The notes beneath the pieces were generated by a model. The model saw nothing but the letters and a program-made list of their open reading frames with translations, was not told where the DNA came from and did no database searches. A DNA stretch of 64,000 nt from Pisaster brevispinus (taxonomy: Eukaryota > Echinodermata > Asteroidea > Forcipulatida > Asteriidae), in contig JAMKCF010000019.1 of NCBI GenBank assembly GCA_023634235.1, positions 11,239,684 to 11,303,683 of the forward strand, written 5' to 3'. The position numbers were made by a program, and so were the translations under genes. Shown here piece after piece: positions 32,201 to 40,736 of the stretch. How positions within the stretch are numbered: the first letter of the stretch is position 1; each line of letters opens with the position of its first letter.

Positions 32201-35200
32201 AATCGAGTGTTTAATAAGCCTATTGTGTACCATACTTTAACTTATTTGTAATAAAACATGTTCAAAGTGACGTAACCAGAGGGGCGGGGTCAAGGGGCGG
32301 GCCCCTTGCCCAGAACCCTCCCCTACAAAATGAGATCGAAAAAAGCACAAATGAATGGTTCGATACATTAAATAGCCCCCAATATGTCCCCCCCCACACA
32401 CACACACACAGGTACAGCACTCCTATACGTTAGAGGACACCTATTGTACTTTCTGTTGTTCCTGTATTGAAGCAATCCCCATTGGTTTTGTACACAAATG
32501 ACTAGTGAGGACACCTGAAAACAAAGAACCGACTAGTGAGGACCTATTGTCCCTATTGTAAAATGTCCTCGGAGGGTTGGCAATGTGTGGACTTGTGTAA
32601 GTCCACATAGTGCTTCAGATCCCTACATTATGTGGACCTCTTTTGTTCTCAGGTCCACACTGCGTATGTAGCGCTTGCCCACAAGTGTGTAAATGGTATA
32701 ATACCGAGGACATCTCATGCTGTGGACTTAGTTTTTTTAGCGACGTTCCCATTGGTTTTGTACACAAAACAAACCGAGGACTGTCCCCGATATGTTTTTT
32801 TTCCGGATCCCTATTGCTAAAGTCCTCGGTTTGAATGCGTAGACATGTTCACACACACACACACACAACAAAAGTAATAACAATCATAATAATAATGAAT
32901 AAGGTAAAAAAAGTAACCTATCCGGTTACCTATACAGTTCAAACTACTATTTCTCGGAGACTTTTCAGGTTAAACAAAATATTGACAAAGGATACCACGC
33001 TATTGTACCGTGGAGGGATGGTAAATGTACATGACCTTTTTAGTCACTTACGGGTGTACATTCCTGAATCAAAAAAAAAAGCATAGGCCTACAAGTCAAA
33101 TTGAATTAAAAGGCTGGTAAACACGTCATATGTTGCTTCGGTTGCTATGGAAACAGAGGTATGATATGGATCTAAAAAATTAGAATCAACATTTCATTTT
33201 GCAGCACGTTCATTGTCTATCGTGTTTGCTTTCTTCGTTAGCAGGAATCATTTATACTCCCTGACATTAATACATTTTGTTGAAATTCTCTTATTTAAAT
33301 TATTTTTTGAATCAACATGGCACCCTGCTTGATGGGAGGAATGCCAAAGGGTCTTAATTTGTGACGTCGAGATGAGTAAGTCTTTTACATCAACGTCCAA
33401 CTGTAATAGCTTTTGTTTGTTACATAGCTTTTGTTTGTAGTACAAATCACTTGAATTATATGGAATTAAATTGTAGGACGTCACACCTTTGAAATAAAGT
33501 GTTGATTATTTCTAACTAATTTGTATGTAACAGTACATTCGTCAGTTTACCATTTGCTGTAAGTTAAGAATATGTAACAAAATGTTCAATATGAAAAGAC
33601 CTTTGTAAAGTAAAACAACAAACTCTTTATCACCATCGGATTTGTTAATTTTTAAATGAGGAAAAAGTTTAAGAAACACTCTACAACAAGGAATACAAAG
33701 TCACTATTCAAGATAAATAACCAAGTTGTACGAAAGGCATTTAAAAGTATAAATCAAATGGACATATAAATGAACAGATAAAATCAAAGATAGGGGAAGA
33801 GTTTAAGTCTGAGAATAGACTCGTAAGTGTATAGAGTCGTGCGTAGAATACGTCTCTACACTTCCTTGTCCAATCTCTGTAACTTGACCGTTTGAATCCC
33901 TTCGATAAGAAATGTGATTCTATGTTAGCTTTACTTAATACAGACTATTGATCCACTCTTGTCAGTCCACTTGATTGATTGCAAAAAAATAACATCTTTT
34001 AGTTCAACTATTGACCAGCTTTAGCTTCAAACTGGTAACTTTCCATTCTTCTTGATATCGTGTAAAGCAGTCTTAACATAGCGAACTTGACTAGCTTGAT
34101 CAATATTCTGTTTGACGCCTAAGTTCAGGAGTTGCTGCCCCGAGGGGTAACGATGCGCTCATCTTGCAGAGGACCGCAGGGAATTTCAGGGTAGGATTAC
34201 GGCAACACAGCCTTGCTATATCATCAGTGTACCCTCTCACAGATTGTCCGTCTAGTTAGCACCCAAGGGACGTGAAAGCATTGATTCTATAATAAGCCAT
34301 CTTGCAATCATACATACAGACCTGGCACCCTCGCCACAGAGAGAACATTTCTAGCTTTGCGAAGAAATAATTATGGTAAACGGAAACGCTGCGGTATAAT
34401 ATTATTGAGCAAGATGCCGCAAGTGTGTCAACTGATACGCGCCTTACGTCACAGCCCGGATTTGCAAAGTCATGCTATTGTGTTTCCACGTTGAATTGTC
34501 ATTATGCCAATGTCACTGTCGGTTGAAATGTGATAATGTTTGATGTCGCAGCGGTAAAAATCGTTGTAATTATTAGAGTGTATACCATTGGTGTATTTCA
34601 ATGATAGAAAGAAAGTGCACAATCGAAAATACCTCAATACACGTATAGCATGATATGGGGCAGAGGATATCCCCCAATGTTCCCGCACTATTTCCCTCTT
34701 GTACAGACGTACCCCCGTCCTAAAATCCTCTAAAGAATTCTTGAGATTCCATGCACACAATGGAGAGACAATAGGTGCCCCATTTCGAGCACCAAATGAA
34801 GATACGACAGATCTCAAATGGATCAGTAACCGTGGCCGGTGCTTTGAATATTGAAACAATGCCAACGGCATACTTTAACACGTTGAAATTCAAATTGAAC
34901 ATTGTGTAAAGCAGAGTATTTCTGTGCGGGCAGTGAACAGAGCGCCCGCAACGTTCGTTATATCACCCTGCAGCCCCATGAACACTGAAAAGCTGGCCTT
35001 TAAAGGAAAAGTATACCTTTGGTTTTTGAACCGTAGTTTTAGTCCTACATAGTGTAGATGTATACAATAAAACTAACCTGTGAAAATTTTATTTTAAAAG
35101 GTGGTCGCGTATTTGAGATATCGCCGAAAATCTGGTGTGAATATGTCACGCAGGAAGAATAATCCCTAACAGGAATACAAAATCTGAGAAACGTTACTGA

Positions 35201-37646
35201 CAGTAACACTTCTCAGATTCAAATTTTGGGCTTATAAAAACTGATATCTTTTTTACATAACCACAATACTTTGAAGTGAAAGCTTCGAAAGCTGCTGTAT
35301 TTCTAACCAATAAGTTTTTTTTTATTGCCATTAATTTTAAGAGTGATTACCAAGCGCATATACCTTCCCTTTGATGTAAACCCGTAGTCTTAACGAAGCC
35401 GCAACCGTAAATGTAACCACATTCAAATTGGATTCATCTTTGGATGAAAGTAATCAAGGCTTCTCCATCTGTAATCTTTTCAAATTGGTCATTCATGTTA
35501 TAGGTTTTACAAATTCTTGTTAAGACAATGTTGTACTTTTATCATTTTCATTGCCATTAATTTTAAGAGTGATTACCAAGCGCATACCCTTTGATGTAAA
35601 CCCGTAGTCTTAACGCAGCCCCAACCGTAAATGTAATCACATTCAAATTGAATTCATCTTTGGATGAAAGTAATCAAGGCTTCTCCATCTGTAATTTTTT
35701 CAAATTGGTCATTCATGTTATAGGTTTTACAAATTCTTGTTAAGACAATGTTGTACTTTTATTATTTTCATGAATAAAGACAATTCATGGACAGTGACTC
35801 ATGACCAGTGACGACGTTAATTTATCATTTAGATGTTATCTATCCACATAAAATAAAGTGACCCTCGCAGTCTGGAAATCATTCCATTATTTCTACTTAA
35901 CTATCAAGGCTGTTTTCCTACAATTTCAATTGCTATTGCGACATCTAATTAAAATGGAACCGAGTGCAGCAAAGGGTTTTTTTTTAAATAAGTTTAGCTT
36001 ATGGTAAATTGCCACCAACTCGTTAAAAATGTATGATGTATGTGTGGGGCGTATACGAGCGTACAGATATTATCACCATTAAACATTTCAATTCGTTAAT
36101 AACATAAAGTCTCTCGCTTTGTACCGTAAATTGTCACAAGATAAAATATTCAATGGATTTATTTATGATAGATCCTTTTGATCAGTTGTACAAAAGCCGC
36201 AGGAGGTGTAAATCCAGGGGTAGACTGATGTATTGGTGGTGATGATGGAGGGAAAAGTGGCTGTTGTCGGTGCACCTGGCTAGCTAAACGCTAACACCCA
36301 CAGCTCATTTCCGTTGTGAATGCCAAGTCTTTTATGTTACGGACGTTTTTGTCTGCTAGGCAATAATAACATCGACCAATAAATCTCCAAACACAATTAT
36401 GAAAATGTACTGTCGAGATTCTTACAAAAAGTAATTAAATTACGTGTTCGTTTCTTTATTTGGGCCATTTTAGGCTGGTTCGACGAAAATATTGATTTTA
36501 TTTATTGTCCGACTGTTACATTATGCGTCATTTTGTTAAACATGTCAGAAATAGCTACTTCAAAGATGAAGAAAGAGTTTAGAGTCAAAAATGAAGAATT
36601 GTAAATTGAAGCAAATAATAATATTTGAACAGTTTTAATCTTCATAATAAACAATGTTAACTGTCTTTGAAGAATTGATAACATTTGAAAGATTACGGTT
36701 GTCATTTAGCCTTCGAAAAACAGCGGCTAGGGTCGAAACGTCGGGCCATTACTAATTTTTGCATAGAGAAATAAACTCAGTTCCAATCAATGAAGTAAAC
36801 AAAAGGAATATGTTCCATTGTCAATCCACTGATAGATTTCGGTATTCATAGTATTATGAGTCGCACTGCATGTACTCTTTGTTAATATCAAACCATGCAA
36901 ACCATGCTGTTTTTATTGTTTTTATTGAAAAAATTTAATTCATATTAAACTAAAACATGGCATTTACAATGAAATGGAATGGTCGGTAGTGCATTCCCAA
37001 TCACGTAACTGACGAATTGCCATAACAGACTTATCGACCGTGTTTTTATTCAAAGAAACTTCCCACAACAAGACTGTTTTCTATGTCACCAGCCTAAGTC
37101 GTTATCAGTCCTTTATTTGGGTCAGTTGAATCCCATGTCTATTTGTCCTTCGTTGTTGTTTGTTTGCTTGCTCTCTACAAACTCGTGCTCGCCTAAACAG
37201 ATCCAAACTTTTTTCCAGCGATTTCTGAGTCGATAGATGTTTACATGCCGAGTCGATTATTTGTTTTCACGTTGTCGCTTCCTATGAAAAAACCCCAGTC
37301 TGATACTGAATGACACTGTTCGCATTTGCTTCTTTTTCCCGGGAGAATTAAAAAACACACCTTGATAGTTGAGGAAAACAACTGAATTTTCGGTTAGTTT
37401 GTTTTGTATGCTTACTGTTTCTTTTGTAGATAACAAGCTCCACTTGTAACGGTGTCTGGTCCTCAAACGCTTTCTCCACTTTCTTGATGGTCTCTTTATC
37501 AGTCAGGTCCCCGTACATAAAATTACAGGTGCTGCTTTTCTGCATGACGTCAGCTCTGGTGCGTCCAGTCATCTTGCAGAAACCGTCATTGCTATAGACG
37601 ATTGGGTACCCGACCACTCTGGCGTTGGCCAGGATGAAGTAGCTAT
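19191..37646 (-). CDS. KCNH1/5 (eag): EAG-type voltage-gated K+ channel (KCNH1/KCNH5 class), N-terminal exon missing
   Basis: Nine exons on the - strand join in frame to 1004 residues (1005 with the alternative acceptor): 37646-37416, 30636-30508, 29548-29418, 26193-25801, 25202-24794, 23832-23633, 23051-22799, 21580-21384, 20264-19191. In visible numbering the order is PAS 1-76, PAC and linker 77-163, S1-S3 about 196-290, S4 about 299-320, S5 about 326-347, filter SVGFGN 406-411, S6 and C-linker, cNBHD 498-645 with the intrinsic-ligand motif YNL at 642-644, CaM-binding-like segment [13 protein letters not shown], and the tetramerising coiled coil in the last exon. It forms tetrameric plasma-membrane K+ channels. 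The N-terminal cap (about 25 residues, start codon) was not found. The tail beyond the coiled coil is about 150 residues, Ser-rich, and longer than in human KCNH1. Confidence 0.95.
20920..20995. repeat. C-rich and CAAAA-rich low-complexity tract
   Basis: Runs of 13 and 15 C separated by AAA are followed by an A9 run and AAAAC repeats, in the last EAG intron. Confidence 0.7.
21205..21353 (-). repeat. Family A element, sense to the EAG gene
   Basis: This is a complete inverted copy (GTGCTCGATATTGGGCATGG to CACATATCGGGCATGGT). On the channel strand it presents CCATTTTCCTCTTGTACAG|AAG, with the AG at 21304-21305. That is only about 80 nt after the donor of the cNBHD second-part exon. Confidence 0.7.
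21384..21580 (-). CDS. KCNH1/5 (eag): EAG exon, cNBHD second part with intrinsic-ligand motif
   Basis: This 197-bp exon lies between TATTCAG and CACCGA|GTGAGT. It reads [40 protein letters not shown] and then [20 protein letters not shown]. The YNL motif near its end occupies the ligand pocket in KCNH channels. The junction gives LGAGDVYGD where human has LGKGDVFGD. Confidence 0.95.
21660..21769. repeat. MITE-like element, 110 bp
   Basis: The terminal inverted repeats are AGGCCGTGTC and GACACGGCCT. The internal CTACGGCTAGATCGC and GCGATGATCTAGCCACAGC are partly inverted too. It abuts a family B element directly. Confidence 0.6.
21770..21968. repeat. Family B element with a 68-bp perfect palindrome
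   Basis: It starts GGGCCCAACTTCATAGAG and ends CTGCTTAAGCAGCTCTATGA AATTAGGCC. Its centre (21854-21921) is a perfect palindrome around GGTATACC, described as a finding. Confidence 0.7.
22573..22754. repeat. Family D element
   Basis: It contains TTGACCCGGATTCTGGGTC, GACCCGGAATCTGTGTCAAA, AGTTTCCGGGTCAGCCTGA and the end GGAAGTTTTTAGAGTG. It sits 45 bp from the donor of the cNBHD first-part exon. Confidence 0.6.
22799..23051 (-). CDS. KCNH1/5 (eag): EAG exon, cNBHD first part
   Basis: This 253-bp exon lies between TCTGTGTCAAAG and ATTTTAG|GTAAGT. It encodes [20 protein letters not shown], then [20 protein letters not shown] and [16 protein letters not shown]. This is the A-helix and the first beta-strands of the cyclic-nucleotide-binding-homology domain, which in KCNH channels does not bind cyclic nucleotide in the usual way. 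A family D element lies 45 bp into the intron. Confidence 0.95.
23633..23832 (-). CDS. KCNH1/5 (eag): EAG exon, S6 end and C-linker
   Basis: This 200-bp exon lies between TTTTCATTGACAG and GAAAAG|GTAAAG. It completes the Ser of [18 protein letters not shown] and reads through [38 protein letters not shown] and IDTEK. This is the inner S6 helix and the C-linker, closely matching KCNH1. Confidence 0.96.
23924..24083. repeat. Family B element, 160 bp
   Basis: It has clean ends, GGGCCCAATTTCATAGAGC and GCTCTTTGAAATTGGGCCC, and interior TGGCTGGTAACCTTATTCTG. It is the best-preserved pair of termini of this family in the window. Confidence 0.75.
24104..24272. repeat. G/C-run dispersed repeat
   Basis: It has GGGGGCGGGGGAAGCTGGG, TATGATGTATCAAACAGTTC, GATCTCGGGTGGGGGAGG, a C14 run and CGGTTACGCCACTGC. 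It matches 32268-32395 in inverted form. Confidence 0.5.
24278..24301. repeat. (GT)n microsatellite
   Basis: A run of about 12 GT units in the intron after the EAG pore exon. Confidence 0.9.
24376..24720. repeat. 20-bp minisatellite, about 17 units
   Basis: The unit is close to GGTTCGTATCGGTCCATGTC. The last units vary to AGTTCCTATCGGTCAATGTC. Because 20 is not a multiple of 3 and no frame holds a stop, long repetitive open frames appear on both strands. These are artefacts. It ends about 74 bp from the pore exon donor. Confidence 0.95.
24794..25205 (-). CDS. KCNH1/5 (eag): EAG exon, S4, S5, pore and S6 start
   Basis: The exon encodes S4 [20 protein letters not shown]5, a turret with an NKT glycosylation sequon, the pore helix [13 protein letters not shown] and the filter SVGFGN. 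It ends in S6 at ATTGGAT|GTAAGT. The acceptor is a tandem CAGCAG. Starting at 25205 adds one Gln and gives the same S3-S4 length as human KCNH1. Starting at 25202 omits it. A 20-bp minisatellite begins about 74 bp beyond the donor. Confidence 0.96.
25419..25634. repeat. Family D element
   Basis: ACTCTAAACAGAAGTCC start; TTGACCCGGAGTCTGGGTC, CAGTATGACCCGTGTTCTG and CCATTTCAACCAGTTTGACC inside; end GGTGTTTTAGAGTGAC. It lies in the intron before the S4-pore exon. Confidence 0.6.
25801..26193 (-). CDS. KCNH1/5 (eag): EAG exon, S1-S3
   Basis: This 393-bp exon (131 codons, phase 0/0) runs from ATATTTCCACAG to CAAGAT|GTAAGT. It starts [20 protein letters not shown], then S1 ([17 protein letters not shown]), S2 ([20 protein letters not shown]) and S3 ([18 protein letters not shown]). 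The S2-S3 block [26 protein letters not shown] is the EAG subfamily signature. Confidence 0.96.
26240..26375. repeat. Family D element, truncated
   Basis: CTTGTGACCCGGAGTCTGAG, CATTACGGGTCACATT, AGCCCCTTGGGATCCAGGTC and TTGTGACCTGGGAGAGTGTA are decayed matches to the fuller copy at 40737-40990. Confidence 0.5.
26741..26800 (-). repeat. Hammerhead-like Penelope-type remnant
   Basis: On the - strand CCTGAAGATGAACAGAGTAA leads to ACGATTGAAACGTCGAGC. The CUGANGA and GAAAC core elements are both intact. The stem between them is weak. Such motifs are typical of the terminal repeats of Penelope-like elements. Confidence 0.4.
27360..27470 (-). repeat. tRNA-like SINE head, minus orientation
   Basis: On the - strand CACCGATTAGTACAGCC is followed by GTGGATTCAAATCCCAACC, a B-box-like sequence. 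The inverted CCTGTGG/CCACAGG pair at 27365-27385 marks its far end. Confidence 0.4.
27497..27566 (+). repeat. tRNA-like SINE head, plus orientation
   Basis: CCAGCGGTTAAGTCATCTGC (A box) and GCAGGTTCGAATGC (B box) abut a family A copy at 27567. Confidence 0.4.
27567..27731 (+). repeat. Family A element
   Basis: It runs from ACCATGCCCGGAATGGGGC to CATATCGAGCACCAAATG, with TTTTCCTCTCGTGCAG|AAG inside. It forms an inverted pair with the next copy. Confidence 0.7.
27750..27910 (-). repeat. Family A element, inverted partner
   Basis: GGTGCTCCATAATTTGGCAC start, TTGTGTCTTCATTGTGG, GTACGTCTGTACAG|AAGG and a CCCCTCTGCCACAC end. It lies only 18 bp from the plus-strand copy, so EAG pre-mRNA could fold here. 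Confidence 0.65.
28570..28850. repeat. Family D-like sequence with a 43-bp tandem duplication
   Basis: GACCC/GGGTC-rich stretches resemble family D. Within it GACCCGGAGATAGGTACTG and GACCCAGAGATAGGTACTG start 43 bp apart (about 28715 and 28758), each followed by CTCATTGAGACCCTACC. Confidence 0.5.
29033..29238 (+). repeat. Family A element
   Basis: ATTGCCTGATATGTGACAGA to CATATAGAGCACCAAATG. It holds an expanded C9/A18 tract near the left end and CTTTCCTCTTGTACAG|AAA. Confidence 0.65.
29418..29548 (-). CDS. KCNH1/5 (eag): EAG exon, PAS-to-S1 linker
   Basis: This 131-bp exon lies between TTAAATGACAG and GCGCAT|GTAAGT. It encodes [20 protein letters not shown] and then [12 protein letters not shown]. 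It aligns with [20 protein letters not shown] of KCNH1, the region reported to hold the N-terminal calmodulin-binding site. The basic, amphipathic character is kept. Confidence 0.93.
29997..30010. promoter_or_regulatory. Perfect X-box (RFX-type) motif
   Basis: GTTGCCATGGTAAC fits the RFX consensus GTNRCC-N(0-3)-RGYAAC. It lies in the EAG intron between the PAC and linker exons. Function is inferred from the motif alone. Confidence 0.25.
30155..30202. repeat. (TTTGA)n microsatellite
   Basis: Eight or so TTTGA/TGATT units in the large intron between the PAS and PAC exons. Confidence 0.85.
30508..30636 (-). CDS. KCNH1/5 (eag): EAG exon, PAC motif
   Basis: This 129-bp exon follows a T-rich tract plus ACAG and ends GCGAAAG|GTAGGT. 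It reads [20 protein letters not shown] and then [20 protein letters not shown], the end of the PAS fold and the conserved QPIED linker. The split Arg codon gives NRTP at the junction, as in mammalian EAG. The intron to the PAS exon is about 6.8 kb. Confidence 0.94.
32268..32412. repeat. Dispersed G/C-run repeat plus (CA)n
   Basis: GTGACGTAACCAGAGGGGC, CCCCTTGCCCAGAACCCTCC and GGTTCGATACATTAAATAGC are the inverse of the copy at 24104-24272. It ends in a C run and a (CA)n tract. Confidence 0.5.
32420..32866. repeat. GAGGAC / GTGGAC repeat cluster
   Basis: AGTGAGGACACC, GTCCTCGG, GTGGACTT and AGTCCACA recur in both orientations, and CCATTGGTTTTGTACACAAA occurs twice (about 32478 and 32748). 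A (CA)n tract follows at 32848-32868. This looks like several overlapping copies of one short element. Confidence 0.45.
34648..34798 (+). repeat. Family A element
   Basis: GCATGATATGGGGCAGAGGA to CATTTCGAGCACCAAATG, with TTTCCCTCTTGTACAG|ACG inside. Confidence 0.65.
34996..35290. repeat. Dispersed element of another family
   Basis: It starts AAAGGAAAAGTATACCTTTGG, then GTGGTCGCGTATTTGAGATA and an inner hairpin AATCTGAGAAACGTTACTG / CAGTAACACTTCTCAGATT (about 35182-35220). The form suggests a non-autonomous element. Only one copy lies in the window. Confidence 0.4.
35324..35770 (+). repeat. Tandem duplication, two units of 226 and 221 bp
   Basis: The units 35324-35549 and 35550-35770 are almost identical. 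Unit 1 has a short extra piece (ATACCTTCCC against ATACCC). The few other differences include GAAGCCGC/GCAGCCCC and GGATTC/GAATTC. Confidence 0.9.
36705..36780 (+). repeat. Hammerhead-like Penelope-type remnant
   Basis: CTTCGAAAAACAGCGGCTAG and then GGTCGAAACGTCGGGCC, ending in an ATAAACTCAG-like tail. It is the same family as 6424-6475. The CUGANGA box is degraded. Confidence 0.4.
37416..37646 (-). CDS. KCNH1/5 (eag): EAG exon, PAS domain
   Basis: This 231-bp exon follows TTCGTTTTACAG and ends AACA|GTAAGC. It encodes [20 protein letters not shown], then [27 protein letters not shown] and ELVIYKRN. This is nearly the canonical EAG PAS domain (MQKSSTC-FMYG). It enters in phase 2, so an upstream exon carrying the N-cap must exist at higher coordinates. 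I could not find it by eye. Confidence 0.95.
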
Positions 37647-37839
37647 CTGTAAAACGAAGACAAAACGAGAATGAGTTTTAGACTGGCCACTATTTTTTCT
37701 ATTTTTTATGACACGTCCCAAGTAACTGGGTTGGAGCAAATTTGCCCTTATAAAATTTCAAAACTTTCGAGTTATTTTGGGTAGCATCCATTGATTTATC
37801 AGTGATTTGTGTCATTTAATGTAACATAAATAACATTAA

Positions 37840-38140
37840 AAGTCGCATCCCCTTAAGGTGATCCCTTGGCTGCCGCTTCCCAGGTTGTATCGTAAACTTG
37901 GGTGTGATCCCTGGCTACCGGCAGCTTATGGTTGAATGGCTTCTGACTGGCACCCCTGAACAAAGATACTGACTAATAGGGAGACCGCCAACATAGCTGG
38001 ATAGCTCAGTTGGTAGAGCACCGGTACGTTAAGCCGGAGGTCGTTGGTTCAAGTCCCGCTCCAGTCAAATTGTCTTTGTTCAAACCCAAAATATATAAAA
38101 TTTACCCAGTCAGTTTCCTTCGTGATTTATTACTTGATAA
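37840..38140 (+). repeat. SINE with tRNA-like cloverleaf head
   Basis: Positions 37996-38065 fold as a tRNA: acceptor GCTGGAT with CTCCAGT (one G-T pair and one mismatch), D arm GCTC/GAGC and anticodon stem CCGGT/GCCGG. The loop would read GTT but has C in place of U33. The T stem has a mismatch. A tail (TTGTCTTTGTTCAA to TTATTACTTGATAAA) is shared with 60150-60305, so this is a SINE, not a working tRNA gene. Confidence 0.6.
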
Positions 38141-38214
38141 ATAACATTAATATGAAGCATTTTATTTGTTTGTAGTTCAGTTCTTTCATAGTGTTGCACA
38201 CCTACTCGCGACGG

Positions 38215-38467
38215 TGACTCGAGCAAAAAACTGTACTCCAGGTCAAAGTAAGCCCGGCGGGTCTCAGTGTGCATGACCCATTTTTGGCTGAGACTGAGCT
38301 GGAATTTTGTTTTAAAAAAAGGGGGGTTTAGCTCTAATTTTGCGTCAGCTTGACCAATTTCTTTGTCATGTCCGCACAGATTCCGAGTCACATTGACCCT
38401 CAAATGAGTAAGGCCACCTGGGACACAGAACCGGGTCAATTTGTGAGCCACGAGTCTTAGAGTGTGT
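38215..38467 (-). repeat. Family D element, inverted
   Basis: Its right edge CGAGTCTTAGAGTGTG and inner CCGGGTCAATTTG and GATTCCGAGTCACATTGACC match family D read from the - strand. The left part has decayed. Confidence 0.5.
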
Positions 38468-38509
38468 TGGATAGACCTAAATTATGGTAATGAGTCCAAT
38501 TATTTCCTT

Positions 38510-38880
38510 CAATTGTTTATTGTGTGTCTTAACCAAAGATGCCTCAAAAGTGAACTCAATCACTGTTGCTTTGAAACTTGATGAAACATGGGCACTTGCA
38601 ATAAACCAGAAACACCAGGGTAAGCACTGATATGGGGTAGAGGATATCCCCCAATGTTCCCATAACGCACTATTTTCCTCTTGTACAGTAGTACCCCCCC
38701 CCCCCTCTCTAAAATCCTCCAACGAATTCCTGATACAGCTCACAATAAATACACAATAGTGGGATACACCATGCCCCATATCGAGCACCAACATGGAATC
38801 CTGAGGAAACCTGTAGACATTTGCTTGCTGTGACCCAGACACAAGGGGGTAAACCACCATCCTTTCAGTGATAACTGTTC
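38510..38880 (-). repeat. SINE split by a family A insertion
   Basis: Both flanks (38510-38625 and 38792-38880) match the body of the SINE at 4290 on the opposite strand: GTAGACATTTGCTTGCTGTG and CCTGAGGAAACCTG right, AACTCAATCACTGTTGC left. The family A copy at 38628-38790 interrupts them. Confidence 0.5.
38628..38790 (+). repeat. Family A element nested in a SINE
   Basis: TGATATGGGGTAGAGGATAT to CATATCGAGCACCA, with TTTTCCTCTTGTACAG|TAG and a C14 run. Confidence 0.65.
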
Positions 38881-39238
38881 TAGGTTATTTAATGTGTATT
38901 GTCCTAAACGGACTTAAGAACATTCCTTACAATCACAAAGTGTATTTATTGCTTAGCAGTAAGACAGGCCGGGATTCGAACCCAAAATAGGTGGATTGCA
39001 ATAACGTCGCGACTTTCCAACAATCCTCTCGTAATGGTTTGAATGCGCCATCTTTGAGGTAGAACAACGACTTTGTAATGGAAAACTAAATGTTAAAATG
39101 ATTGAAGTTGCCGAGTGTTAGCCATTCAGAGCTAATTAAGAGACATATGACGTCATGTGAGTCCACCTATAAGAGCTTGGGCGACCCTCCACGCAAATGC
39201 ATGCAAACCTGTAACCGAAACTGGGGCTATAGGGTTAT

Positions 39239-39394
39239 GCCATACCCGAGGGGGCAGAGGGTGTTCCCTAGTGTTCCCATACTAAAACCAAACACCCCGC
39301 CTAAAATCCTCTGCGAATTCCTGAGACTCCAACTACACAATGAAGACACAATAAGGGGGGGGGGGTTACACCATGCCCCATATTGAGCACCAAT
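39239..39394 (+). repeat. Family A element
   Basis: GCCATACCCGAGGGGGCAGA to CATATTGAGCACCAATG. This copy has lost the pyrimidine tract and acceptor-like segment. Confidence 0.6.
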
Positions 39395-39399
39395 GACGA

Positions 39400-40730
39400 C
39401 TTATGGCACGGAATATTGCTGTATACACGGCAATGGAATGACATTAGAATCACGAACCTTAACGCAAATCTTTGAGTTTATTTTTATTCCTCTTTTGACA
39501 ATTTATTAAAAATTATTTATTGTCATGGTTTGTTGAAATGGTATAAATATTATTCTGGGTTATAAATAACTATGATACTAATTGTTAAAGGTAAACAATA
39601 GACTGTTAATGAACATGTATCTGTGTTAATGTATGGCTTTAGAGTGTTTGACAAACACGAGTTTCGTCTTTCATCTTATACGGCAGGTCGAAAATTACGT
39701 TTAAAAAAAAGAACTCCATTAGCCTTCGACGGAACTATAGAGAACAATCTAGAACAAGATTTGCACAATGTCTACTGTACATGCATAACTATATTTGTCC
39801 CTACCAGGTGCTTATCATTGAGCAAAGATCAAAATGGCGGCTCGCACAATAATTAATAACAGAGACTAGGACTAATTCGTGTATATTTTTATTCACCACA
39901 GTTGACCTTAGTAACTTGGTATCCCCAGCAGCAGAATCATATTTTTATTAAACTTCTCATCAATAATACACAATCGTGATCTTGTCTTGCTCAAATCTCT
40001 AAATTACAACTGACCATGGGTGATAGGGACTCATTTCTCCACTGTTCCATATGTTTTAACGATTCCAAAGACTACCTTATAATCCATACAAGGCCAGTTC
40101 CGTAGAATCTGAAACATTTTGTTGGATAAAACAATATATAATACAATGGCAAACATGCTGCGTTCATGCCTGGGCATGATTTAAGACTGAACACTCGTAT
40201 TAGCGTACTCAGCACGTACGTGCGCTCACGCGGTCTCCCTAGAATAAATATAGCTTCGTGAGGATCAAAAAGAGTAAGATTTATCCCATATTTTGATAAG
40301 ACCTATCCAATAGGTTGCATCACCACACCAACGGCAAAAATCTTGTTTCCATAGATACCCTTTGGGCTTGGGTAAACATTGCGACCTTCCCAGCATGATA
40401 TAACCACACAGTAAAGGCCTACGTCATTGTATGATATGGATTAAATAATATTAGTTTACTAATTATTGGGACCCTAAACGCGACCATCAGATTTCGTCTC
40501 GAAGCTTATTAAAACATCCCTTTTCATGGACCCTGTCATATTTGTGAATGATTATTGATATGATGTTGATGAACAATGCTGGCTATTGAATTGAAGTCAT
40601 AAGCTGACGTAATTGCCGCCTTTGGGCGGCATGAATACTGCTGCATTTTTACCACTGTTCTTGTAATGCTGTGTGTGGATGTTATGCTTCTCTGTGTGTG
40701 TTGCAGTCTGGTTTACCCTTGCGTTGAAAG
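39400..40730. other. Unique-looking A/T-rich DNA, nothing recognised
   Basis: I find no exon, SINE head or repeat copy here. It is probably intronic or 5' flanking to the EAG gene. Confidence 0.5.
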
Positions 40731-40736
40731 TGCTTC

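Larger units (their letters stand above)
30637..37415. other. Large EAG intron between PAC and PAS exons
   Basis: About 6.8 kb. Besides the repeats listed separately (32268-32866, 34648, 34996, 35324-35770, 36705), the stretches 30740-32250, 32900-34640 and 35780-36700 are A/T-rich unique-looking DNA in which I recognise nothing. Confidence 0.6.

Noticed and set aside
37996..38066. tRNA-Asn-like gene (GTT in the anticodon position)
   Set aside because: U33 is replaced by C, the T stem is mispaired, and the unit has a SINE tail shared with 60150-60305. It is a SINE head.
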